Source of the DNA: Umbelopsis ramanniana AG
Lineage: Eukaryota; Mucoromycota; Umbelopsidomycetes; Umbelopsidales; Umbelopsidaceae
Assembly: GCF_025399195.1 (NCBI RefSeq)
Contig: NW_026252101.1
Location: 124,001-188,000 of the forward strand
DNA length: 64,000 nt
Reading direction: 5' to 3'
Within the stretch, counting starts at the first letter, position 1, and every line of letters starts with the position of its first letter. The translations under genes were made by a program, and so were the position numbers. Below are positions 21,252 to 32,376 of this stretch, piece after piece. A model generated the notes under the pieces. That model did no database searches and was not told the DNA's origin. It was given only the letters and a program-made list of their open reading frames with translations.

Positions 21252-22950
21252 GGTAGTTTGAGCTTGTCTGGTGAAGAGAAGAGCTGAGTTAACTCCGATG
21301 GACTTCCTTTTTCCTGGCACACTTTGCATTTTTTCCCAATCATTTCGATATCTTGTTTTGTTTGAGGATGTTTTCCACTCCAAGTCCGTTTACAGCTTTT
21401 TACAATCCATGCTTTTCAATGAATAGTATACGTAAGTTGCTCTCATGGCTTTATTGGGTAGATTTTGACCACATTCTGGGTATTTAGGAGCTATTTGTTG
21501 AGATGTGGCCTAAATTGGCAGCCGGCGCTTTCCAGCAGTAAATATACGACATTGACGTTTCCTTACCGGATTCCTCCATTTTATGTTTCTGTTTTTCATG
21601 TTATTGTGTAAGTTTTTTGTTGTTTGTGAGTCTTTATTAAAGTTACGAGTGGCAACCGTCGCCTGAATTGGCGCGCAAAATAACTTGAGAATGACAACCT
21701 TGATTGTCGTTACCATGAGTAGGTTTCAAATTACTTTCAGAACCTGTTCATTGCTTAAAAAGTCATTCAGCAAATACACAATCTTGATTTGATCGATAAA
21801 CATAATGGGAATTGCTCGACTTGATTGAGCTGATACCAAAACATCGTGGAGAACGGTAAAATCGGGGACCTTCGGGTCCGCACAGCCGATAGCAAATATT
21901 TATATTTTTCGCGGGCGAAAGTTTAGATCATAACATGTACGTGAGAATAGCGCTCGGCGAGAACCATCACTACACTTGGTCTGGATGATGTGTTATTGCG
22001 TCTAGTTCCAATAAGCCACCAGTCGACCAATGAATCAAGGGGTTAAACTGCATAATAAAGAACATAGTTTCAAAAATAACTTGCTTTGAATTTGAAAAGG
22101 AAACAGACAATTCCGATGTATTATGGTATACGGGGTTGTAGATCAGTGTCAAAGCGTAAGCAAAAAGGTAACTTTTCTGCCCCGAAGATGCAGTTAGGAC
22201 GATCCTTTCGTATCGGTCATCGTTGTCTCGTGGATTATGATCCCCGAAAAGCAATTTATCTCATGTACAAAAAGTGGGGGCCTTGTCATGGTCAATATGT
22301 GAGTAACACCCATCGGTTCCATCAAAACAAGACGAGAAGGGTAAATCGATAACAAGGGCTACCGTAAGGATGCATTTCCTTTCCATATGATACTTATCGA
22401 TATCCACAATTTACTGCCTAGAATAGTCCTTCCTACAAACTCCTACATTGAGGACCGTAAAAACAAATGTATGATGTTGCTCACCCCGATTTTCTTTGCC
22501 GTATTTATCATACTGGGCTAGTTCCACTAACTTAAAATCAACAAACTAAATGAAAAGATGGAATTTTTCATTTGAAATATCTGGCTTTATGGAGTGCTTT
22601 TGCGGGATAACGATGAGTTATTTAAAAATGATAATGAGACAGTATTGCCAGCTGGATTGGCTGATAAATAGCATGAATACCCAGCATAAGGAGAGAGAAC
22701 GTTCTACTTGGGATACAATGGATGAGAGGAATGCAGGATTTTTGGGATTTTTGCTTTAGTTTCCTAGAGATGGAATGACTTTGTTTTCACTTGAATGGAT
22801 TTGCGAAGGGATAGGATGAGTTGGATGAAAGGGTATTGGGCTTTTTAAAGGTTTTGAATTACGCAGAAAAAAACGAAGATAGGGTATGTACAATAACCGT
22901 GAACACCAGAGCCTAGGGCTTTGGCCCAAAAGCTGAGCTGATGGCGGCTA
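21252..22950. other. AT-rich intergenic region
   Basis: No recognisable coding sequence; the longest frames (22086-22352 plus, 21970-22254 minus) overlap each other and have no family features. A short hairpin with a TTCG loop lies at 21866-21879. Confidence 0.5.
21866..21879. other. 5-bp hairpin with TTCG loop
   Basis: GGACC-TTCG-GGTCC forms a perfect 5-bp stem with a UUCG tetraloop in RNA. It sits in intergenic DNA with no neighbour that explains it. It may be chance. Confidence 0.3.
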
Positions 22951-23176
22951 TTACTTTAGTAAAGGGCAGTGACCTCTGAGGTGACCATATTTGCCACACC
23001 AGGAACTACGTAAGACTACGATTAGTTTTTCTTGTGATCGATCGTCATCAAACCATATCACAAACTTACCATTGTCCGCCGGAGAGATTAATATCCTTCA
23101 CAGAGTCCTTTGGTCCTGAAGAAGTGGATGTCTTGCAGCACGATTTGGTCTTATTCAGAAAATTGGTAATGGCCAT
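22951..23176 (-). CDS. small CCHC zinc-knuckle protein
   Basis: Two exons, 23176-23070 and 23005-22951 (162 nt, 53 aa), with a GTAAGT donor and a TACGTAG acceptor. The N-terminal half MAITNFLNKTKSCCKTSTSS is basic and contains a CC pair. The last 18 residues, CSWCGKYGHLRGHCPLLK, fit C-x2-C-x4-H-x4-C exactly, a zinc knuckle like those of Gag and of small nucleic-acid-binding proteins. The intron falls inside the first Cys codon of the knuckle, so the motif exists only after splicing, which argues for a real gene. A TATATAA-type element lies about 105 nt upstream of the ATG. No retroelement sequence surrounds it. Function unknown. Confidence 0.5.
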
Positions 23177-25372
23177 GTTTGAAAAATTTACGTAAAGAAA
23201 ACTGAGGGTTTTCAAGTGTTGGACAAGGAGATGGTTTTCCTGGGTAGATGATATACGGAAGTGGTTCTCTCAAAGTTCGGGTTTATATATCTAATTTTTT
23301 TTTTTAAAGTTGGTAATTTGCAAAGACACAAAAAGGTAGGGCGATCTTTGCCACAAGGGAATGGCATTTCTCCAGTGAGCCACGGTTGCATCATCATCAC
23401 CCCCAACATTTATTTTCTATATACCATTTTTTCTTCCTTCTCCAGAAATCGATAGTGCGAAAAGAAACTTTCAAACCTGCATCTAGACTTATCAACAAAA
23501 GCGCCTAAATTATTTTACGTTTTTCACTTCGTAGAGGTCATCTCAACAACAGTATCGATTGATCTGTCAAAAACGCAAATAATGATGTCGTGTAATGTTT
23601 CAGATCCAAAGATCAACTTTTGTGAGAAAAGCATCTATGTACATTAGTGTAAAAATGAAGAGGAGAGAGTTTCCGAGCAGATGTTGATATTTGGTGAGAG
23701 ACACACATACATCACGCCGTGTAAATAATAATAATAAATAAAATCTATGGGCTTTTTACCTAGAGTACAAACCGCTTAAGGAAAATCCGATGGTAGGGCA
23801 CAGACTGGACATATAATACCACGACAGTAGAAACAGCGCAAAGAGAAAGGGGTGAGGTTATAAAGACGTTAGAAACATCTGGGCGCACACGAAGCAGATA
23901 TGTAGAGGCAGGAGCTGAGTTAGAGGCATTTTTTTTATTTTGGAGTGGGACTGGAAGTTAATACGGGAAGCAGGGCGGTTGCACGGTTCCGAGCACGACC
24001 TAAAAAAAAAAAAAGAGAAAGGAGAGGACGATCGCCCAAATCATCGCGAAACAACACCGACCATGGCTCAGATTAACTTGACGCTCCACAAAGCCATCAC
24101 ATACTCCATTGGAAGAAGCACCCCATCATATGAATGTTGACGGGCAGGGCCGACCAACATTCGAGCAAAAATGAAAAACATCCAAACTAAGGACTGCTAA
24201 CGAAACCTTACAAAAATATGATACTTCATTTTAACAGTGACACTTACCTGTCCAGGGTTGCTAACTTGCCGTAGCTGTCATGACTATTTGAAAAGATATC
24301 TCTAGTCGGCCATATTGGTCATGACTTGGCTTGGCTTGTCCAGACCTTGCCCTGTCCTTGCCTCGCCTCGCCTCACCCTATCTTGTTCTGCCCAGCCGGA
24401 ATCTCGGAACTACCATTGCTGTTTAGCGACATCTGTGCGAGATCGAGGACATGGGTTGCACATAGTGTGTGACATGCCAAAAGCGACTCTTTCTCTCCAC
24501 TCCCTTTTTGTTCTATCACAAATTACTTGGACTCTAGTTTTTTTTTTTGGACAAGCCTAATGACTTTCTTAGCCATAAACCTCCTAAATAAACCCCAAGA
24601 CATTTATGATAATGGTAGCAAAAATGATATTCCTTTGTATGCATGTGTTCACAAGATATGCCTGTCAGTGAAATGCGATTACAAATTTGGGTGGCTTTAT
24701 TAGAACGTCTGTCATATCGAAGATATCGAATGGGGATGAAAAAGATCGGTCATACCAGTAGGCGACCGTGTGCAATCGATACATTCTTGTCTAATTTCAG
24801 CTTGCGTGGGATACAGTCAAATACCATATGGTTCTACACAAGGTAAACAGTCATTTTCTCATTCTTTTCAATTGGTGGTGGCGTGATGATATCGCATAGT
24901 CTATTTACCTTTGGGCCAGCGATGTTTATTGTCCCATCTCACCGAAAGAACCGTTACCAAATTGGATCCATTGCGCCGAAAGTCTTTTCGCAAGATGTCT
25001 CTAACTAGGAAAAAGGGCAGCCTATGTCACTTTTAATGACCATGTGTTAATCGGACGGGGCGGGTTGCTTTATTTTTTATTAAGTTGTGAGTGTGGGTGT
25101 ACACGCGTTGCCTTTATAGTGCGCCATTGCATTTCATAATCGCATACATCTCGTTTAAATGGAACTTTCTGGGCTGCAGAGCGTATGATTGCTGAGCCAT
25201 TTTACTAAGCTGAGCATTATCAAATGCCCTAATACGGCCATTTAATGCCATTATCACTTCATGCGTTATAGTGGATGGAAAGGTCATTAGGTGGATATCA
25301 GTCACGGTAAGGAATATCAAAGTGTACAATGAGATACATAGATGGGGATGAAGCGAATTGGGAAGTAAGGTT
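23177..25372. other. long intergenic region without a recognised gene
   Basis: AT-rich and low in complexity: AATAATAATAATAAATAAA at 23727, an A-run at 24003, CCTCGCCTCGCCTCACCC at about 24361. An ATG in strong context (ACCATGG) at 24063 opens only 25 codons. A minus-strand frame at about 24065-24200 reads as a short hydrophobic peptide next to a GTAAGT donor at about 24250, but no full gene could be built. Confidence 0.45.
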
Positions 25373-26182
25373 TTAGGAAGCTAGAATGATAGCAAACATA
25401 GCAACAAGAGCAGCAAGCAGTAGCGATGATCCTAGAATGACAGCTCCTCTACTGGCAGGAAATTGTCCCTTAATCATCGCATGTTGTGAATGAAAATATC
25501 GAGCGTTGGCAAAGTATAAAAAGGTTATACTAAATAAGACGAACGTTGCTCCAAAAGCTCTTCCAATTTGGCGAGCATTCGGTTGCGTTGAATTAAGTTG
25601 AAACAACTGTGTGATAGCTATTGGCACGGCAGGTTAGGAGTGTGAGAAGCTTGTACTACAAGTAACCATAATATTTGGGAACACACTGCTTACCAACGCC
25701 GACTGTGATCAGTGAAAGGGAAGTACGTACCCAAGCTAAGAATGTCCTTTCGTTCGCTGGGAACCACCGATTAGCCATGATTGCAAAAAAGACCGACAAT
25801 CGATATCAGTCCGGCCCTCTGTGGGAATATGAGACTCACCTAAATGATCTCGAGCTACACTGGACTTATTCTCCAGAATTTTCGATGTTGAAACTTTAGC
25901 GTAACTATCGTACAAGCCATGCCAAATGGTACGGGTAGGTTTAGACTGTTGCTCTATGAACTTTTTGTGAGCATCATCTCGCTGCTGTTGAGTCAATGTG
26001 CGGAACAGTGATGGTGGCTCCCAAGCATTCGCTCGATGGGCATTCTCCTCTGAATTAAGGGTAGTATCTACTTCCAAGGGTTCCGGAGCCGATTCATTAT
26101 GATTTCTATTCTTTATTGAATTTGACGGTTGTGATTCGCTATCGGTAGCTGCTTCTTCTGATCCACGCTGAATGTTTGACAT
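25373..26182 (-). CDS. DUF202 membrane protein
   Basis: DUF202 family three-helix membrane protein, related to the membrane part of vacuolar transporter chaperone subunits and to bacterial YidH. Three exons: 26182-25840, 25756-25694, 25617-25373 (651 nt, 216 aa). The signature ARDHLANERTFLAWVRTSLS is created by joining exons 1 and 2, followed by LITVGVAITQLFQL, ATFVLFSITFLYFANARYFH and GSSLLLAALVAMFAIIL as the three helices. The first 110 residues are soluble and acidic/Ser-rich, longer than in minimal members. The gene is divergent from the glutathionyl-hydroquinone reductase with only about 200 nt between start codons. Confidence 0.9.
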
Positions 26183-26378
26183 TGGTAGGCAAGGGAAGGG
26201 GGCCCAAAACTCCGAATTTCGTTGATTCTTGGTACTGACGTGATACTCTTACCAAGCTCTGACTGAGCAGAAATTGAGCTACAATTTTTTCCACAGTATG
26301 TTTTTGTACCGCTTCCGTTTGAAACCCTTGCCTTTACCTTTACCTTTTCACAAACCACTTTTCGTACAAATTACCAAA

Positions 26379-27865
26379 ATGTCTACCACCTCCACTGCTC
26401 AGGCAAATATTAGACAATGGGCCTCTAAGGATGGAGAGTTCCGTCGTCAAGTATCCTCGTTCCGTGATAGCGTTAGTAGAGACCCGAACGCGCAGTTTGC
26501 AGCAGAGCCGTATGTGTTTACAGCCGAAATTCTTACGGCATGGAATGTTTTGATGACTGAAAAACTGCTTATTATAGAAACCGTTATCACCTATACATCT
26601 CTTGGGCTTGTCCTTGGGTAAGTGGGATGCTAAGTCAGCGCTTTGTAAGGGCTGACCGAGCAATTTGGTTGTCCGCCGTAAGCTGCGAATATTGACTCTG
26701 TTTGCATAACAGGCTCACCGAACCGCCATCGTTCGACAGCTGAAGGGCTTAGATAAGATTATCGGCCTCTCTGTCGTGGACTTCTTGATGCTTGATAAGG
26801 GATGGTGAGTGTTGCTTAAGTTACTGCTCATGGATTTGACATTCAAAGGGGTTATTCCCACTGACCTTTTGTTTTCATGCAACGTGTACAGGAAATTTTC
26901 AACCAGTGAAGAGACCCCTGGCGCCATTCCTGATACTGTCAACAATGCCCAGTATATCCGCGAAGTTTACTTCAAGGCTAACCCGAACTATGATGCACGC
27001 TTTACTGTTCCTGTTCTGTGGGATAAGAAACTCAACACCATAGGTACGTCGTTGCTTTTGTATAATGAAGTGGCTAGTGTATACTTATAAAGTTTCATCG
27101 GTAGTCAACAATGAAAGCTCGGAAATCATCAGGATGTTCAACGAAGAATTCAATGATCTGATCGATAACGAAGAGCAGAAAAAACTGAACTACTATCCTG
27201 AGAATTTGAGAGGCGAAATCGATGAAATCAACGAATGGATTTATGACACCGTTAACAACGGTGTGTACAAATCTGGATTTGCAACCACTCAAGCTGCATG
27301 TAAGCATGGGATAAGGTGTGGTAAGACAACCCGCATGTCAAAGACTGACTTAGGTTTGTTCGTTTAGATGAGAGAAATGTTTATCCCCTTTTCGAGTCCT
27401 TGGACAGAATCGAGAAGATCCTATCTACGAATGAATGGTTGGTCGGTGGAGTTTTAACCGAAGCAGACATCAGACTGTGGACAACCATCGTGAGGTAATC
27501 GGGATTGCAGACGCATGCATCAGACTGTCAAAACGTCGCAGTTTATTAACGCACTTTCTGTCGTTAGATTTGATCCTGTGTACGTTGGTCACTTCAAGTG
27601 TAACCTCAAAACCATCGAAAAGGACTACCCGAACATCCTTCGCTGGGCTCGCCAACTTTACCAAATCCCTGGTGGTACGTAGCATATGTTTAGTATGTCA
27701 AAAGGGAGCACTGTCAAATAACACTCTTCACTTCTAGCTGCTAGCACTGTGCACATGGACCATATCAAAGGACATTATTACAGAAGTCACACTCAGATCA
27801 ACCCCACCGGTGTCGTTCCCGTTAGCAATGGACCAGATTTATCAAAACCTATCATCAAATCCTAG
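26379..27865 (+). CDS. S-glutathionyl-hydroquinone reductase (Xi-class GST, Ecm4-like)
   Basis: Reduces glutathionyl-hydroquinones with GSH; related to yeast Ecm4/Gto and bacterial YqjG/PcpF. Eight exons: 26379-26509, 26578-26617, 26713-26804, 26892-27043, 27105-27299, 27368-27494, 27568-27674, 27738-27865 (972 nt, 323 aa). The catalytic motif RYHLYISWACPWAHRT (Cys of CPW) forms across the exon 2-3 junction. KGWKFS, IREVYFKANPNYDARFTVPV, YYPENLRGEIDEINEWIYD, LTEADIRLWTTIVRFDPVYV and HYYRSHTQINPTGVVP are all typical of the Xi class. Length and all family blocks are complete. No organelle signal is evident, so cytosolic. Confidence 0.95.
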
Positions 27866-28088
27866 ATTTGGGCCATGCCGATCAACGACACACTTTTATC
27901 TTGTTATCGCGTACAATAAATAGTTATTGTGTTTTTATTTTGTCTTCCATATTTGAACCATGTCTATCGAGACAGGAAAATACACAAACACCACATTTTG
28001 CCTTGTAAGCATGTGCTTGTCAGATGAAGGTGGGTGGGTTGAGATTTGGATTATTTACAAATTTAGTATCCCTTTCGCTGTTGATTTT

Positions 28089-30532
28089 TCATTCGTCTTT
28101 CCTTTTGCTCAAATAGTTAGGAGGAGGTCGGAAACCGTGGGGACGGGGGTAGTTAAATCCTGGAGGCGGAGGTGGAGGAGGCCAAAGCATCGCCATAGGT
28201 CCATTCGCGGGGTTGCCCATTGGCAAAGGTCTCATTTGCGGTGGCATTCCTGCTGGTGGCCATGGTCCATTGTTATCATTTTCACGTTGACGTTTGGGTC
28301 CTCGAACCGGAGGATTACCAGAATCCAGCTCACGTTTAAGGCCTTGGGCCATGGGAGGGCGTCCAAACTTTGGACCTTTCGGTGCAGCAATGGCAGCTTG
28401 CTCCCCTACTGGCTCAAGCGCTTGAGGTGGTCGATATTCTACATCAGGTTCTTCTATAGTCACCCTATCTCGGAATGGTGAGCCTTGGAACCCTCCGTAA
28501 TACCCCGTCTTCAGATAACCTTTTTCAATATCAGTGTACGCCGAGAGCGGTACAATTGCTTCCCCAAGTTCATAGTTGAAATACATCTTGGGTCCAAACC
28601 CAGATGCCCAATTGACTTTGACTGTGAGTTTGTCCAATTGAAATGTATTCATTGTGCTTTTTATATGATCTAAAGCCTGCCTTCGATCGAACTTTAAAAA
28701 CGCATTGACCAAATTATTTCTTGTTTTATGTACCTGAAAATTGCATTGACATGTTAATAGACATTCTTATATTGATGTATATCGATCCAGGCACTTACTA
28801 CTACGCTGGAGACGTTTCCGTATTCCGCGAATCGTTCGCGAATTTGCTGTTTGGTCATGGCGTCCGGTAGTGGGCCAACAAACAATGTCCTAGTAAGAAC
28901 TGAGAGATGGGATGAGTTAGCATACACCGACGTATAGAAGAGAAACATGATGTATATAGATGATACTGTACCTCTGATGGAACCTTCTGGCAGTGAAGGA
29001 TCATCAAATACAAGACTATTTCCAAATGAACGGGTTTCTGGCTCTGGTTCTGGGTTTGTCTGGGCTACTTTGAGCTTGGCGGGGTGATCGAGCAACGATA
29101 TGGGTGGGTTTGGCGGGCCGGGCTTGGTGCTTGGATGTGGGGGGCGAATGGAGCCGTGGTAATTATTTGGAGGACCATAGGCGTTGGGTATGGCCATCGG
29201 GGGTGGTACTACTTGGTTCTGATATTGAAGGGGAGCAGCTACCTGAGTACGTTCATTCCAAGCGCCATCCTCATTTTGATATGGAGAGTGTGGGAAATGA
29301 GGATTGCCTGGTGACATGTAACTCTGAACGTTGTCCGTAGGCACAGGCTTATCATGAGATGGGGTAACAAAAGAAAGCGATGTATTGTCAGGAACATTGT
29401 TATGAGACACAGAAGGACTATTTTGTTTCAATGTATCAAGCAAATTTGCTAGAGCAGCAGGCAACTCCGGGCCTGTATTTGCAGTAATCTTCTTTGAGCC
29501 GGAATCATCATCTTCATCACCATAATCGAAATCATCAAAATTTCGGGGAGCATCTTTTTCGTTCAATGAAGGTTGTTGCATGATGGGAGCGGTAGTATTA
29601 GGGTATTGGCCTTTGGCTATGTTTGCAAGAGTAGCTAATAGGGCGGTTGTATCATTCGTTGGAGCTGCATGTGAACATGAATGTTTTAGTTTGGTGCCAG
29701 CGTCAAGGCAAGAGAAAGAAAAAAAGTATGCACCTGTTGGCTGTAAGTCAGGCTGTGGAATATTGCGACCATCTCTCTTAGGTGATGATACAGCAGACAA
29801 TCCTTTTGACAAGAAGTTCACAACCTTTTGCGAAAATATTCCGCTTCTACCCCAAATGTCGACCGTCTTTATCAGCTTCCCCTGTTATCAAATAATATCG
29901 CAAAGCAAAAGGATGCTAAAATCAGTATGTTTGAAGGAAAGAGAGAGAAATATTTGGCAACATGATTTTATATGAACGTTTTTTTGAAGTAATCCGCCTG
30001 TGTGCTGTCGAGCAAAACAACACGTTCGTTGTGTACCATCTGCCACCATGTCTACACTATCGCTTAAACAACACTTTGCATTGATAATGCCTACCTTATC
30101 CTTGTCGGAACAATTGTGAAAGATCCCGGTTGGATCAATACTATTAAACATGGCTTCGAATCTCTCTAGTATTTGTTTCGACGTCATTCCTTCTTCAGAT
30201 TCACCTTTTTTCCTCCAAGTTGCGTGTGCACTTCTAGCAATGGCGTCAATAACATACATTCCCGCTAACTTGTAATCAAAAGACGAATTTCGTAGGAATC
30301 GTTCAATAGACTTGACAAAATCGTCGTATTGCTGTTACCGTGCAACGTAAATCAGCCACTGAGCTCATTAAAGGAGTCGTTCAATGTTGAAGGGGCCGTA
30401 ATGCCTTACCTTTGGATGGGTCATAGCCTTATTCTTGAGTCCCTTGATCTTAGATTCTGATATAGGAAGCTTTGCCTCCATGAGTGCTTGCATGTCCTGC
30501 TCAAACTTGGCGGGTTCCCACGTCTCTGCCAT
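28089..30532 (-). CDS. Nrd1/Seb1-like CID and RRM RNA-binding protein
   Basis: Pol II CTD-interacting termination/processing factor of the Nrd1/Seb1/SCAF4-SCAF8 group. Six exons: 30532-30410, 30331-30095, 29881-29734, 29664-28972, 28899-28799, 28733-28089 (1947 nt, 648 aa). The CID covers residues 1-150 (SKIKGLKNKAMTHPK, FLRNSSFDYKLAGMYVIDAI, LIKTVDIWGRSGIFSQKVV). A Pro/Asn-rich linker with an acidic patch follows, then one RRM (RTLFVGPLPDAMTKQQIRE as RNP2, NNLVNAFLKF as the RNP1 region), then a segment GWVNWASGFGPK-like (VKVNWASGFGPKMYFNYE), also typical for the group, and a proline-rich tail. It is divergent from the Rpc6 gene, 138 nt between start codons. Confidence 0.92.
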
Positions 30533-30670
30533 GATGATGGAAAAGAATGAAATGGTAAATCTTTCGAAAGAGTCGTGACGGTTTCTTTTTTGTATGAAAA
30601 TTAACCTGTAAAAAAATTAAACACCATAGCTTTAAACTTGACAATTTAACATTCAGCTGAAGTCATTCTA

Positions 30671-32124
30671 ATGTCTGCTATCAAGACAGAGCCGGATATG
30701 GACATCCGCATGTCAAATGGTCTTGCCTCATCCTCTAACATAGTCGTGCCTGCGGGATTGAGTGAGACCGAGAAACAAGTGTACATAACCGCAGCCGAAT
30801 ATCCAGCTGTAAGTACCCTCCGGTCGATTCCTCAATGTAAACACGAAAAGAACTGACCATAGTTGCAATAGGGTGTCTCTGTTGGCGATGTTACCATCAA
30901 AATTGGCTCTATCCCAGCGAAAGATGTCATGGATGGTATTAACTCGTTATCCAAAAAGGTGGGTCTTTATTGATTTACTCTTCGAGCTCAACATTGGAAC
31001 CCATATGCTAAACCGAAATTTAGAGCCTTTTAGAGTTTCAAATGATGGGAGATACACCATACGTCCGGGTTGTCCAGATGAAAGATTATGCTAAGTAAGT
31101 GTAGTAGATGAGATCTATGAAGACATGCGACCGATCATGGCCTAAACAACTCTCCATTTTGCTGTGTACAGAACCAGCGGGTTAGACAGTGAATCCAAGT
31201 TGATATACAGTCACATCAAAGAGGCCGGGAATGAGGGCATATGGACCAAGGATTTGAAGAAGCACACCAATTTACATCTTAACGTGGTCAATCGTTGCCT
31301 GAAAGTACTAGAGCAAAAGCAGCTTGTAAAAGCAGTCAAGCACGTCAAGGTAAATACAGCTTGGGATTTGTAACAATATGCCATGGATATGGGCCATTTT
31401 ACTCACAAAGGTAACAGTGGCCGACGCGTAGATTTTATATGTTGTATGAACTTACTCCATCCAGCGAAGTCACTGGTGGAGCTTGGTACACTGATCAAGA
31501 GCTGGATACGGATTTCATCGATACTCTGGCCTCTGCATGCTACAAATATATATATTCCAGGGTACGTACCAACATGATTGCTGTATGAGACTTAGAAAAA
31601 CCAGTACATCCACTTACTTTGCAATTGCAGAGTTTCCCAAGAGGTGATAGGAATGTCATATTTAAGGCAGATTACGGTCACTACCCATCAGCAGCCGAGG
31701 TCAAGCGATTCATACATGAAAAGAGAATTTCATCTGTCGAATTATCAACTACAGATATAATCTGTCTTTTGGACTTATTGATACACGACGATATGATTGA
31801 AAAGAAAATGCCATTTGCAGGCTTCATGGATGATGAGGGCGATTCCGACATGGAGAATGATAGTGGTGGTGTTGAATGGGTATACAAGGCTATTAACAGG
31901 AACGTTACTTCTACCACAGCCAGTGATGGTGGAATTGATGCTCTATCTGAAGTCCCTTGTGGAAAATGTCCAGTAAGTCTTCTGAATTCTATGGCTAATA
32001 TTGCTTGATGCCGTCCATGTCTGATCAACCAAATTGTGCTTTATAGGTTTTCAAATTCTGCACTGCAGACGGTCCCATCTCTCCATCCAATTGCGAGTAC
32101 TTCAACAAATGGCTCAACTTTTAG
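30671..32124 (+). CDS. RNA polymerase III subunit Rpc6 (Rpc34/POLR3F)
   Basis: Winged-helix subunit of the Pol III initiation heterotrimer (Rpc82-Rpc34-Rpc31). Seven exons: 30671-30808, 30872-30958, 31024-31094, 31172-31349, 31418-31561, 31631-31972, 32047-32124 (1038 nt, 345 aa). Winged-helix segments: SETEKQVYITAAEYPAGVS, LDSESKLIYSHIKEAGNEGI with WTKDLKKHTNLH, and RRFYMLYELTPS with EVTGGAWYTD. The C-terminus PCGKCPVFKFC plus a later Cys (SNCEYFNKWL) matches the conserved cysteine cluster reported to hold an iron-sulphur cluster in the human subunit. Exon 2 ends with a weak GTGGGT donor. Confidence 0.95.
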
Positions 32125-32376
32125 TTGTTTCTACAAGTCCCTCCCCATAATGTATATAATAGGTGCTATGATGAAATAAATGCTTTGAAAAATTTGCATA
32201 CACTATTTACCCATCAACATAATAATACGAGAATGGATGGAATAGCAGCCAGGTTCGTAAGCATATTCGAGTCTTTTCAAACATCGAGCATGTGCAGTGT
32301 ATGGACAAATATCTGAATTTAATATATGGAGGAAAAGCAATAAATTACAATGGATCTAGTTGGCTGTCTACAATAT

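Noticed and set aside
21970-22352. Overlapping frames on both strands (95 and 89 codons)
   Set aside because: AT-rich, no family features, no splice partners; one starts from TTG.
24300-24420. TTGGCTTGG and CCTCGCCTCGCC short repeats
   Set aside because: Simple low-complexity DNA; too short and irregular to be a satellite, CRISPR or element end.
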